64,000 nucleotides of DNA from Pseudidiomarina mangrovi. Lineage in GTDB: Bacteria > Pseudomonadota > Gammaproteobacteria > Enterobacterales > Alteromonadaceae. Position 1 is the first letter of the stretch; each line of letters starts with the position of its first letter. The notes below the pieces were generated by a model. The model was given only the letters and a program-made list of their open reading frames with translations. It was not told the origin of the DNA and searched no databases. The stretch lies in NCBI RefSeq assembly GCF_003999375.1, contig NZ_RJLC01000014.1, positions 80,491-144,490 on the forward strand, written 5' to 3'. Shown here in pieces: positions 47,482 to 56,183 of this stretch. A program made the position numbers and the translations under genes.

Positions 47482-50078
47482 TAGTTTGCTGCCGCCGACT
47501 CAGAGGAAGTCGGCGCTGCAGAACCTTGCAACTTTACCGATTGGGGTTCTCCGTACAAGATACCCTGGCCAATTTTAACCCCTGCCTTTTGCAACGCCTG
47601 CTGTTGTTCTTGGGTATTGATACCCGCTGCACAGACCTCAATTTTCAATTCATGACACAAGTTCACCAAATGGGTAATGGTGGCATGACCGCGACTGCTC
47701 AAAGCAATATCGGCAACAAAACGTGAATCGAGTTTCACATGGGTGAACGGATAATTCAGGATATAGTGCAAGGCGCCAGCGCTGCGGCCAAACTCATTCA
47801 GCGCTAAGCCAACACCGGCATCAGCCAATTGCCGTAAACAACTCAACTGACGCTTGGATGAATCGTGCAATTCGGTCTCGCTGAACTCCAATACCAAGCG
47901 CTTCGGATCAATTCCAGCCTGCTCAATAATACTCAGCAATGCTTTGGTGTCCGCCAGCTTGAATAAATGCTTGGTGGACAAGCTCACATACACCGGAATA
48001 TCGCAGCCATCGGCGAGCAATTCGCAACAGCGTGTCAGCAGCCATTGGTCCAGTGCCATCACCATGCCGGCCTTTTCGGCAATACTCAAAAACCGTTCAG
48101 TAGGCAGCAAGGTATCGCCACGACGCCAGCGCACCAGCACTTCGCGCGCTTGCGGAGTCTTATCGGCTAGGTTCAGCAAGTCATGATGCTGCAGCACAAA
48201 ATCTTCATCAAAGTGAGCATGACGCAATTCGGTTTCGCGATTCAAGCTGGCCACTAAGTCTTTGTGAATACTCTCATCGAATACCACATAACGACCACGG
48301 CCCATGCTCTTTGCTTGGTACATGGCAGCGTCAGCATCGCGTAACAAGCGTTCAGCGGTATCGTTAAGCGCCTTGCACTCGGCGATGCCCACGCTGGCGC
48401 CAGAATAATGCTCGGTTTCACCATACACAAAGGGTTTGCGCATTTTTTCAATGATGCGACTAGCAACATCGCGAGCGTCATCAGTATGCCGTATCAAGTT
48501 CAACAAGATCACGAACTCATCACCACCTAGGCGTGCCACGGTATCGTTATCACGCACACACTCGCCAATACGGCGGCTTGCTTCGAGTAAAAATTCGTCG
48601 CCGGCCGAGTGGCCCAGGGTGTCGTTGATATCTTTAAACCGATCGAGATCGACAAACAACACGGCGAAATTATGGCTCGGGAAACGCCGCTTTTGCTTTA
48701 ACGCTTGTTGCAAGCGCTCGGTAAACATGGAGCGGTTAGGCAGCCCAGTCAAGGTGTCGTGGTGAGCATCGTAGAACAGCTTTTCTTCAATTTTTTTACG
48801 CCGCTCTATTTCATTGACCAACTCTTCGGTGCGCTCGGCAACTTTGCGCTCTAAATAGTTGTTAATTCGCTTCACTTCATCGGCATTACGACGGCGCTCA
48901 ATGGCCACGGCCACGTGCTGCGAGACAAAGTTGAGTAGTTCTAAATCGTCTTGCTTGTATTTGATGCGGTCAGAATAGGTTTGTACCGAAAGCACGCCGA
49001 TCACTTGCTCATCAACAATCAACGGTGAGCCCATCCATTGCTTCGGGCGAGTACCGTAATGGGCGCCCTCACCAGCCACTTCGCCTTTTGCGGCCAAGCG
49101 ATTAAATTCGTCTTCATCAATAAAAACTGGCCGACGACTGCGAATAACGTACTCAGTCATACCGCGACCGATGGGTCGGCTTACCGCGGTACGTTGGTCA
49201 AATTGGTCAACATAGTAGGCAAACTCAATATTGCGCTGATCATCATCTAACAATGCCACGAAGAAATTATCATTGATCATCAGCTTACCCACCTGCTTGT
49301 GCAGCTGGGCAAAGAAGGTATCCATGCTTTCGGAGGTATTGGTCAACTCAGAAATCGCATAAAGCACCGATGCCACTTGTTCAGCACGTTTGCGCTCGGC
49401 AATTTGCAGCTCTAAATCCGTGTTAATGTCGCGCAAACTGGCCGTTTGCCGAGTAATTTCAGCTTGCATAAACTCACGCTGACGAATCCGTTCGAGAGCG
49501 TTGATAATGTGCTGAGATACGAATTGCAATAACTCGCGGTCGGCACGAGTATAGGTCACACCCTCGGTGTAACTTTGCACCACCATGGCGCCAATGACCT
49601 GATCACCCACATGCAACGGCACCCCAAGCCAATCCACTGGCGCTGCACCTAAGTCACGAATTTCGCCGCTGGCAACCAGCTCGGCAAAATTCTCATCGGT
49701 CAGCAAAAACGGTTTACCGGTGCGCATAATAAAACCAGTTAAACCTTGCCGCAGGATCTCCGCCGGAAACTGTTCAAGGGTGGGCGCATCATCATATTCA
49801 TCGACGAAGTACACGAATTTAAAGGTGTCGTTACTGTCATCGTAGAGGCAAATAAAGAAGTTCTTAGCCATCATCAGTTCACCGATGATGCTATGCACAG
49901 CCGGATAGAAATCACTCATTTCGCGAGCTGACGAAGCTAGCTCCGAGATCTTGAATAAGGCTTTTTGAATGACTTCAGATTCGCGGTATTTTAAAGCGAG
50001 TTTTTGCAGGCGTGACAAGGCCTTACGCAGTCGCGCAATTTCCGTGGCCGATGACCTCTGCTGTAACTGCTTTGCCAT
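47478..50078 (-). CDS. GAF-GAF-GGDEF-EAL protein with intact GGDEF and degenerate EAL
   Basis: Cytosolic cyclic-di-GMP signalling protein of 866 residues: N-terminal coil, GAF 1 (about 45-190), coil, GAF 2 (about 250-395), coil, GGDEF (about 435-595), EAL (about 615-850). The GGDEF site ARLGGDEF is intact and an RxxD inhibitory site (RDND) lies exactly five residues before it, so diguanylate cyclase activity with product inhibition is expected. In the EAL domain EVL replaces EAL, NEFG replaces DDFG and AAGIN replaces AEGVE, so phosphodiesterase activity is unlikely. The two GAF domains probably sense a small molecule. Confidence 0.92.
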   Translation of the reverse strand: MAKQLQQRSSATEIARLRKALSRLQKLALKYRESEVIQKALFKISELASSAREMSDFYPAVHSIIGELMMAKNFFICLYDDSNDTFKFVYFVDEYDDAPTLEQFPAEILRQGLTGFIMRTGKPFLLTDENFAELVASGEIRDLGAAPVDWLGVPLHVGDQVIGAMVVQSYTEGVTYTRADRELLQFVSQHIINALERIRQREFMQAEITRQTASLRDINTDLELQIAERKRAEQVASVLYAISELTNTSESMDTFFAQLHKQVGKLMINDNFFVALLDDDQRNIEFAYYVDQFDQRTAVSRPIGRGMTEYVIRSRRPVFIDEDEFNRLAAKGEVAGEGAHYGTRPKQWMGSPLIVDEQVIGVLSVQTYSDRIKYKQDDLELLNFVSQHVAVAIERRRNADEVKRINNYLERKVAERTEELVNEIERRKKIEEKLFYDAHHDTLTGLPNRSMFTERLQQALKQKRRFPSHNFAVLFVDLDRFKDINDTLGHSAGDEFLLEASRRIGECVRDNDTVARLGGDEFVILLNLIRHTDDARDVASRIIEKMRKPFVYGETEHYSGASVGIAECKALNDTAERLLRDADAAMYQAKSMGRGRYVVFDESIHKDLVASLNRETELRHAHFDEDFVLQHHDLLNLADKTPQAREVLVRWRRGDTLLPTERFLSIAEKAGMVMALDQWLLTRCCELLADGCDIPVYVSLSTKHLFKLADTKALLSIIEQAGIDPKRLVLEFSETELHDSSKRQLSCLRQLADAGVGLALNEFGRSAGALHYILNYPFTHVKLDSRFVADIALSSRGHATITHLVNLCHELKIEVCAAGINTQEQQQALQKAGVKIGQGILYGEPQSVKLQGSAAPTSSESAAANY

Positions 50079-50195
50079 ATTTTAGTGGTTCAATAGAGTA
50101 GCGCGTTGTTTATCACATGGTTTTGTAAATATTTTGCAAAGAAGTATATCTTTACAAATCCCGTCAGGAAAGGTTTTTACCCGTTTTGTCCCCAA

Positions 50196-50222
50196 TAAAA
50201 AAACCGCCGAAGCGGTTTTTTT
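50196..50222 (-). terminator. Intrinsic terminator after the cytochrome c gene
   Basis: On the reverse strand the stem AAAAACCGC / GCGGTTTTT closes on a 3-base loop and is followed by T residues. It lies about 25 bases past the stop of the cytochrome c gene. Its symmetry would let it work from either side. Confidence 0.82.
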
Positions 50223-50247
50223 ATACAATTCATGTGCCTAGCGCTGA

Positions 50248-50676
50248 TTACAGTTCAGCAATCATGTAATCAATGGCGGCTTGAATTTCATCATCGCTAC
50301 AGTTACCACAGGTGCCTTTAGCTGGCATAGCGTTGTAGCCTTCAATCGCATGACGTAATACCGTGTCCATCCCTTGAGCTAAGCGTGGTTCCCAATCGGC
50401 GGCATTATTCAATTTTGGTGCGTTCAATACACCGCTGGTGTGGCAGGCGGCACAGAACTGGTTGTATACCGCATCGCCACTACGTGCTTGTTGAGCACCA
50501 GCGTCTGCTTGCGGGCTAGAACCGGCTACGCGTACCTTGCCAATTGGCGCAATACGATCTTCTAATGAACTGGTTGATTTAGCCTGTGGCATCATAGCTG
50601 CACTGGCAGTACCGACCACAACCGCTAAGGCGGCGACTAACAAACGACTGGTATTCACAACATTTACTAGCTTCAC
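50248..50676 (-). CDS. Cytochrome c5 family protein
   Basis: Periplasmic class I cytochrome c of 142 residues. A signal peptide ends near TASAA (residue about 26). The haem-binding CXXCH is FCAACH (about residue 78) and the axial methionine is in YNAMPAKGTCGNCSDDEI. The extra Cys pair after the methionine is typical of cytochrome c5. A role as electron donor to the aa3 oxidase encoded at the start of the window is plausible but inferred. Confidence 0.92.
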   Translation of the reverse strand: MKLVNVVNTSRLLVAALAVVVGTASAAMMPQAKSTSSLEDRIAPIGKVRVAGSSPQADAGAQQARSGDAVYNQFCAACHTSGVLNAPKLNNAADWEPRLAQGMDTVLRHAIEGYNAMPAKGTCGNCSDDEIQAAIDYMIAEL

Positions 50677-50768
50677 AGTACACTCCTAAGATGAGCTGAC
50701 GAGCTTGCACGCTCGAATCGTTGCTGAGATTATAGCCACATTCCGTTCGAGGATAAACACTTCCGTGC

Positions 50769-51839
50769 ATGTCTTTTACTACGCGTAAAATAGCGCTTTT
50801 AGATCTCGATGCTTTCTTTGCCAGCGCCGAGGTTCTGCGCGACCCCAGCTTACAGCACCGACCCTTTGCCGTTGGCGGCGGCGGCGAGCGCGGCGTAGTC
50901 GCAACAGCGAACTATTTGGCGCGGCAATTTGGTGTTCGTAGCGCCATGTCGGGTGCTTATGCGCGGCGCTTGTGTCCTGATTTGCATTTTGTCGCGCCAG
51001 ACCACGGCTACTATCGACAGCTATCGCGGCAGGTGTTGGCAATTTTGCAAGAATTCACCGACCAAGTCGAGCCGGCCTCAATTGATGAGTTTTATCTTGA
51101 TTTAACCGCTAATAGTGCCTTTCAAGGCAGTGCCAGCCGCACCCTTGAGGCGATTCGTGAGCGCCTTCGTGCCATTGGTTTGAGTGCCTCCGCCGGAATC
51201 TCCTGCCAAAAAATGGTCGCAAAAATTGCCAGCGAAGAGCGCAAACCCGATGGCCAATATGTGGTGCCCCCCGATCAGGTGGTTGATTATATTGCGCAAC
51301 TCACCCTGAAACGCATTCCCGGCGTGGGCCCGAAAAGCTTAGAACGGTTGAATTTACTCGGCTTCTATCATGGCCGTGATGTACAACAGGCTGAAGTAAC
51401 GCAATTACAGCAGATTCTCGGTGACAAAGCCGGTTGGCTATTGCATCAACGTTGTTTGGGTAATGACCCTCGCGCAGTAGTGACTGAGCGAGTACGTAAA
51501 AGCGTTGGGGTGGAAGAAACGCTGCGGCATGACCTCTTTCAACTACGAGGGGTTGAGCAATTTCTCGATGAAACCTTGTTACCCCAGTTGCTCAAACGGC
51601 TTGGTTGCCAGCGCTGGCAAGAAACCGCCATTAAGAGCCAAACGGTCAAGCTAAAGTTTACTGATTTTCAGCAAACCACGGTATCGCGCACCGGCAGCAA
51701 GGCCTCACCAAGTCTGTTTTATCAACTACTGCGTGAAGCGTGGGAGCGCCGTGAGCAGCGCGGTGTGAGGCTGATTGGCTTAAGCGTCATGCTGCCTGAT
51801 CCCGATGATTATTTACAGCTAGAACTGGCGCTAGAATAA
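50769..51839 (+). CDS. dinB: DNA polymerase IV
   Basis: Y-family translesion polymerase of 356 residues. Catalytic acidic residues are in LLDLDAFFASAE and SIDEFYLDLT, with the family motif ANYLARQFGVRSAMS, the HhH region KRIPGVGPKS and the little-finger domain KSVGVEETL. No LexA box (CTGT-N8-ACAG) was found in the 90 bases upstream, so SOS control is not evident. The 3' end overlaps pheA by 31 bases. Confidence 0.95.
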   Translation: MSFTTRKIALLDLDAFFASAEVLRDPSLQHRPFAVGGGGERGVVATANYLARQFGVRSAMSGAYARRLCPDLHFVAPDHGYYRQLSRQVLAILQEFTDQVEPASIDEFYLDLTANSAFQGSASRTLEAIRERLRAIGLSASAGISCQKMVAKIASEERKPDGQYVVPPDQVVDYIAQLTLKRIPGVGPKSLERLNLLGFYHGRDVQQAEVTQLQQILGDKAGWLLHQRCLGNDPRAVVTERVRKSVGVEETLRHDLFQLRGVEQFLDETLLPQLLKRLGCQRWQETAIKSQTVKLKFTDFQQTTVSRTGSKASPSLFYQLLREAWERREQRGVRLIGLSVMLPDPDDYLQLELALE

Positions 51840-52642
51840 CGGTAACTACCGAGTTCTAACACCTGATTACTGGCTTTTATTAACGCCAGCGCGCGTTGCA
51901 CGTTGGCATCGTCTAAATGCCCCTCTAGCTCAATAAAAAAGTGATAAGCCCCAAAGCGTTGTCCGGTTGGCCGTGATACCAACGCGGTTAAGTTGACTCG
52001 AGCCAGCGCAAAGGCCTGCAAATGCTCGACCAATAAGCCGGGATGATCGGCATCATCAACAATGATAATGGCCGTTTTATAGTGCTGACTCGGTTCACGT
52101 ACCGCTAACGGCTGGGGTTGCTGGAGCACAATAAACCGCGTTTCGTTATGAGGCACATCCGCGACATCGTGCACTACCTCGACAAAACTATGCTCACCAA
52201 TAGCATGCTCAGGAACCAATGCCGCAGCAGGTTGATCTTGCGCCAATAGCAAGTGCAACGCTTCGGTATTGCTAGCGGTGGTGATAATTGGCGCATTCAG
52301 CCGCGCCAATGCCTCACTGCATTGCCCTTGCGCAACAAACTGAGCAAACACTTTTTGTGGTTTGTGATGGTTAGCCACCAGCGAAAAACGCACCGGTATA
52401 CTCAGTTCGGCGATGATCTGTAACGGCTGTTTGAGCAAGCCGTCAATAACCGGAGATACCACCCCTTCGACGATATTTTCAAGCGGCACTACGGCAACTG
52501 AACACTCGCTACCCACAGCCGCCAGCGTACGTGCTAATGACGGATAAAATTGTAAGCTGGTCGGCACCGCTGCACTGGCGGCAAATTCTGCTGCAGCGAG
52601 TTCCGAGAATGTTCCGGCTGGCCCTAGCGTGGCGATGTTCAC
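51809..52642 (-). CDS. pheA: Monofunctional prephenate dehydratase
   Basis: Converts prephenate to phenylpyruvate in phenylalanine synthesis. The 277-residue protein begins with GPAGTFSELAAAEF, has VPLENIVEGVVSPVIDGL, the catalytic TRF in HNETRFIVL, and a C-terminal ACT domain (about 190-265, DHPGLLVEHLQAFALARVNL, ALVSRP) for phenylalanine feedback. There is no chorismate mutase domain, unlike E. coli PheA. Confidence 0.94.
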   Translation of the reverse strand: MNIATLGPAGTFSELAAAEFAASAAVPTSLQFYPSLARTLAAVGSECSVAVVPLENIVEGVVSPVIDGLLKQPLQIIAELSIPVRFSLVANHHKPQKVFAQFVAQGQCSEALARLNAPIITTASNTEALHLLLAQDQPAAALVPEHAIGEHSFVEVVHDVADVPHNETRFIVLQQPQPLAVREPSQHYKTAIIIVDDADHPGLLVEHLQAFALARVNLTALVSRPTGQRFGAYHFFIELEGHLDDANVQRALALIKASNQVLELGSYRYSSASSSCK

Positions 52643-52744
52643 AGTCCCTTTACCTCACGTGATCAATCAATAAGGCATTCAACTTACTGCTTTTTTCAAG
52701 CCTATGCTAGACTAGTTCGACAAACTTCCGGAAGGCGCAAAGAC

Positions 52745-54118
52745 ATGAGTTGGCTTGCTATTCTGCCGCCCTTGGTGGCCATTATTGTGGTGTTTTGGCG
52801 TAAAGAGGTGATTGGCGCCTTGTTGCTCGCGGTATTTTGCTCGGAGCTGCTGTTAAGCCTAGGCGCTGAGCAAAACGTCGGTTATGCCTTTATTGGCACG
52901 CTAGAACGTATTGTTGACGTATTTAGCTCGCCGGGAAACACCCGCATTCTTATTTTCAGCCTGCTCGTGGGCGCGCTATTAGCCTATATTCGCGAGTCTG
53001 GCGGTGTGGCGGCTATGGTTGAAGCGCTATTACGCCGTGGCTTTGGTAAAACCAAACGCAGCGCCAGCTTGATGACGGTATTTACCGGCGTATTTGTGTT
53101 TGTTGAATCTAACTTAAGCGTGCTAACTGCCGGTATTTTGTCCCGCGGCTTGTTTGAAAAACTCGGCATGAGCCGTGCTCGCTTGGCCTACTTAATTGAT
53201 AGCACCAGCGCGCCAATTTGTATTTTGATTTTGCTCAACGGCTGGGGCGCTTATGTGCTCGGCATGCTGGAACAACAAGACCTACCTGGCAATGCAGTCA
53301 CCACGCTTTGGGCCAGTGTGCCCTTCAACTTTTACGCCTTAGTCACCTTAGGCTTGGTGTTCTACACCGCTATCAGTACCAAAGTACATGGACCATTAGC
53401 AGCCGTTGAAGCGCAGCCACAGCCAGCGCAAGACATCCCTGAGCAGCCACCGAGCAACAGCAAAGCTCGATACATGCTGGTGCCACTGTTGGTGATGGTA
53501 TTGGGTATGGTGGCCTTTATGATCGGTACCGGTGGCGGCGATATTACCCAAGGTAACGGCTCTAAATCAGTACTTTATGCTACTGGTTTAGCCTGTTTGG
53601 TGGCCTATTTAATGCTGCTATTAAGCAAACGCAACCGTCATACCGAGCTGGTCAGCATGGGCTTTAAAGGTATGAGCGAGCTGCTGCCGCTAGTGACTAT
53701 AGTGCTGCTCAGTCTGGCTTTAGGCAGCAGCTTAAAAGAGCTTGGTACTGGGGTATTCTTAGCTGGCTTGGTAGGTGACTTTCTACCGGTCATTTTAATT
53801 GCGCCCATGCTGTTTATTGCTGGTGCGCTGATTTCGTTTACCACCGGCACCTCGTGGGGTACTTTCGCTATTTTAATTCCTATAGCTGCACCGCTAATTA
53901 TTGCACTGGATTTACCGGCCCCACTGATGCTGGCCGCTGTGCTTGGTGGCGGGGTTTTTGGTGATCACTGCTCTCCAATTTCCGACACAACTGCGGTATC
54001 ATCGTTAGCCTCAGGTTGTGATTTGCTTGAACACGTGCGTACGCAGTTGCCGTATGCACTGGTGGCGGGCGCTGCAGCCGTGATCCTCTACCTCGTGGCC
54101 GGCATGGTCATGCTGTAA
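52745..54118 (+). CDS. NhaC-type Na+/H+ antiporter family protein
   Basis: A polytopic inner-membrane transporter of 457 residues with about 10-12 helices. Motifs typical of the NhaC superfamily include DSTSAPICILILLNGWGAYV, TGTSWGTFAILIPIAAPL and GGGVFGDHCSPISDTTAVSS, where the Asp/His/Ser residues line the ion path in the family. Substrate may be Na+/H+ or an organic anion. GGAAGG lies nine bases before the ATG. alr follows after 25 bases. Confidence 0.88.
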   Translation: MSWLAILPPLVAIIVVFWRKEVIGALLLAVFCSELLLSLGAEQNVGYAFIGTLERIVDVFSSPGNTRILIFSLLVGALLAYIRESGGVAAMVEALLRRGFGKTKRSASLMTVFTGVFVFVESNLSVLTAGILSRGLFEKLGMSRARLAYLIDSTSAPICILILLNGWGAYVLGMLEQQDLPGNAVTTLWASVPFNFYALVTLGLVFYTAISTKVHGPLAAVEAQPQPAQDIPEQPPSNSKARYMLVPLLVMVLGMVAFMIGTGGGDITQGNGSKSVLYATGLACLVAYLMLLLSKRNRHTELVSMGFKGMSELLPLVTIVLLSLALGSSLKELGTGVFLAGLVGDFLPVILIAPMLFIAGALISFTTGTSWGTFAILIPIAAPLIIALDLPAPLMLAAVLGGGVFGDHCSPISDTTAVSSLASGCDLLEHVRTQLPYALVAGAAAVILYLVAGMVML

Positions 54119-54143
54119 CTGCTACTACGGAACCCACTAATTT

Positions 54144-55247
54144 ATGGCCAATGGCGTGCATTTTCGTACCACTCGCGCAGAAATTAACCGTGCTGCGCTC
54201 ACCCATAATGCAAAGATTATGCAAAGCCTGAGCGCGCCAGCTCACCTGCTTGGCGTGGTCAAGGCCGATGCCTATGGCCATGGTATGTTAGTTGCTGCGC
54301 GTGCTATTGATGAATACGTTGACGCCTTTGCCGTGGCTTTTATTGACGAAGCTCTACTGCTACGTGAAGCTGGCTTTATCAAACCTATTGTATTACTAGA
54401 GGGCTGTTTTTCTGCAGCCGAGCTACCTATTTGTGCGCACTACAATTTGCAGCCGGTGGTGCATGAACAAAGTCAACTAGACGCTATCGCCACCGCTAAA
54501 CTGGTGCGGCCGTTGTCGGTGTGGTTGAAAGTAGATACCGGCATGCACCGCTTGGGCTGGGACCCAGAGCGCGTGGTTGCTGTTTATGCCGAACTCAGTG
54601 CCTGCCCACAGGTGACCTCTATTACGCTGATGTCTCACTTTGCCAACTCCGGTGAGGATGAACATCCAGTCACCCAATTACAACGCCAACGATTTGCTGC
54701 GGCCTGCGCACAAACCAAAGTACTGCATCAGAGCTTAGGTAATTCCGCCGCCTTGACCAGCAGCTTGAAAGACTATGAACAGCTGAGCGGCCATTGGCTG
54801 CGGGCCGGCGTTACTTTGTACGGGGTCAACCCGGATATGCAAAAGCAGGTGCACGCAGAACTGCGACCAGTGATGCGTTTAGTTGCCCCGGTGATAGCAC
54901 TGCGGCACATCGCCGAAGGGGAACGGGTTGGTTATGGTAGCGGCTGGATTGCCGAGCGACCATCGCTGATAGCTACCCTAGCCATTGGCTACGCCGATGG
55001 CTATCCGCGCCACTGCAAAAGCGGCACTCCAGTGTTGATTCATGGCCAAAAGGCGCCTATTGCCGGCACCGTGTCGATGGATATGATCACCGTGGACGTG
55101 ACCGATATTGAAGGCATTCAGGTGGGTGACGAGGCCGAACTGTGGGGACCACATTTATCGGTGCACGAAATTGCCGAGCATGCGGGTACTATCGGTTACG
55201 AGCTGCTGACCCGGGTCTCAGCCCGGGTACCACGGGTCGAAGTTTAA
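54144..55247 (+). CDS. alr: Alanine racemase
   Basis: PLP enzyme that makes D-alanine for peptidoglycan. The 367-residue protein has the Schiff-base lysine in [11 protein letters not shown] (about residue 39), the [11 protein letters not shown] motif, VGYGSGW with the catalytic tyrosine, and [15 protein letters not shown]. It is co-oriented with the antiporter gene. The stop shares TTAA with convergent yqhA. Confidence 0.95.
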   Translation: MANGVHFRTTRAEINRAALTHNAKIMQSLSAPAHLLGVVKADAYGHGMLVAARAIDEYVDAFAVAFIDEALLLREAGFIKPIVLLEGCFSAAELPICAHYNLQPVVHEQSQLDAIATAKLVRPLSVWLKVDTGMHRLGWDPERVVAVYAELSACPQVTSITLMSHFANSGEDEHPVTQLQRQRFAAACAQTKVLHQSLGNSAALTSSLKDYEQLSGHWLRAGVTLYGVNPDMQKQVHAELRPVMRLVAPVIALRHIAEGERVGYGSGWIAERPSLIATLAIGYADGYPRHCKSGTPVLIHGQKAPIAGTVSMDMITVDVTDIEGIQVGDEAELWGPHLSVHEIAEHAGTIGYELLTRVSARVPRVEV

Positions 55248-55741
55248 TCGTCGCTTTTACGGGTGAGTTTATCCAAATAGCCCATTGCGAAGGCTGAGCC
55301 GACAAAAGTCAGGTGGATAATCACGTACCACTTGATGGTGTCATGGCCCATGTTTTGGGGGTTCATAAACACTTTAAGCAAGTGAATGGACGAAATAGCT
55401 ACAATGGATGCCGCCACTTTATTTTTTAAGCCGCCTGAGTCAATTTTGCCCAACCACGCCAGCTTTTCTGAGTCGCGATTGATATCCAAGGTCGAGACGA
55501 AATTCTCGTAGCCACTGAGCATCACCATCACCAGCAAACCACCGACCAGCGCAATATCAATTAAGGTCAAGGTGAGTAGAATGAGATCTACTTCTTTGAT
55601 TTCGAAAATAATAGGGACCACATGAAACACTTCTTGGAAGAATTTCAGGCCGAGTAAAATAACCGCCAAACTTAAGCCAAGATAAATAGGAGCTAGCAGC
55701 CAGCGCAGACTGTACATTAGGTTTTCTAGGAATCGTTCCAT
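55244..55741 (-). CDS. yqhA: UPF0114 membrane protein (YqhA type)
   Basis: 165 residues with four predicted membrane helices (about residues 12-33, 50-75, 105-125, 138-155). It matches the UPF0114/YqhA pattern: [41 protein letters not shown] and [11 protein letters not shown]. Function unknown. It is last in the S9 peptidase - yqaA - yqhA run on the reverse strand. Confidence 0.9.
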   Translation of the reverse strand: MERFLENLMYSLRWLLAPIYLGLSLAVILLGLKFFQEVFHVVPIIFEIKEVDLILLTLTLIDIALVGGLLVMVMLSGYENFVSTLDINRDSEKLAWLGKIDSGGLKNKVAASIVAISSIHLLKVFMNPQNMGHDTIKWYVIIHLTFVGSAFAMGYLDKLTRKSDD

Positions 55742-55754
55742 CGGTTGTCTCTCA

Positions 55755-56180
55755 TTAACTGCCGAAAAGTAGGCTCATACTACCAAGCAACACCGCATAT
55801 CTGCTAGCCTTTCCGATCGTCACCAATAGCAAAAATAGCGCTGCATTGACCCGCATCATACCCGCTACGAAAGTTAGCGCATCGCCAACCAATGGCGCCC
55901 AAGTCAGTAGTAACGACCATTTGCCGTAGCGCTGAAACCAGCGCTCCCCACGCTGCAAGCCTTCCGCCTTGAATGGAAACCAACTACGGTCTTGGTAACG
56001 CAGTAAATAGCGCCCCATCACGTAGTTCAGCACCGAACCCAGCACGTTGCCGCTGGTGGCTACAGCAAGCAGTAACCACGGGTCATAACCACGCTGCTGA
56101 GCTGCTATCAGCAAAATTTCTGAGCTACCGGGCAGCACGGTGGCGGCCAAGAAGGCCGCCAAAAATAGGCTAATTAACAT
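55755..56180 (-). CDS. YqaA family membrane protein (DedA-like fold)
   Basis: 141 residues with four predicted membrane segments. [17 protein letters not shown] and [20 protein letters not shown] are typical of YqaA, a short relative of DedA/SNARE-associated proteins linked to lipid transport and membrane homeostasis. It starts three bases after the S9 peptidase stop and precedes yqhA by 13 bases, consistent with one transcript. Confidence 0.88.
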   Translation of the reverse strand: MLISLFLAAFLAATVLPGSSEILLIAAQQRGYDPWLLLAVATSGNVLGSVLNYVMGRYLLRYQDRSWFPFKAEGLQRGERWFQRYGKWSLLLTWAPLVGDALTFVAGMMRVNAALFLLLVTIGKASRYAVLLGSMSLLFGS

Positions 56181-56183
56181 AGT

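Noticed and set aside
50677-50768. LexA (SOS) box upstream of dinB
   Set aside because: No CTGT-N8-ACAG match was found. A small CGAGC/GCTCG inverted repeat lies in the gap but is not a LexA site.
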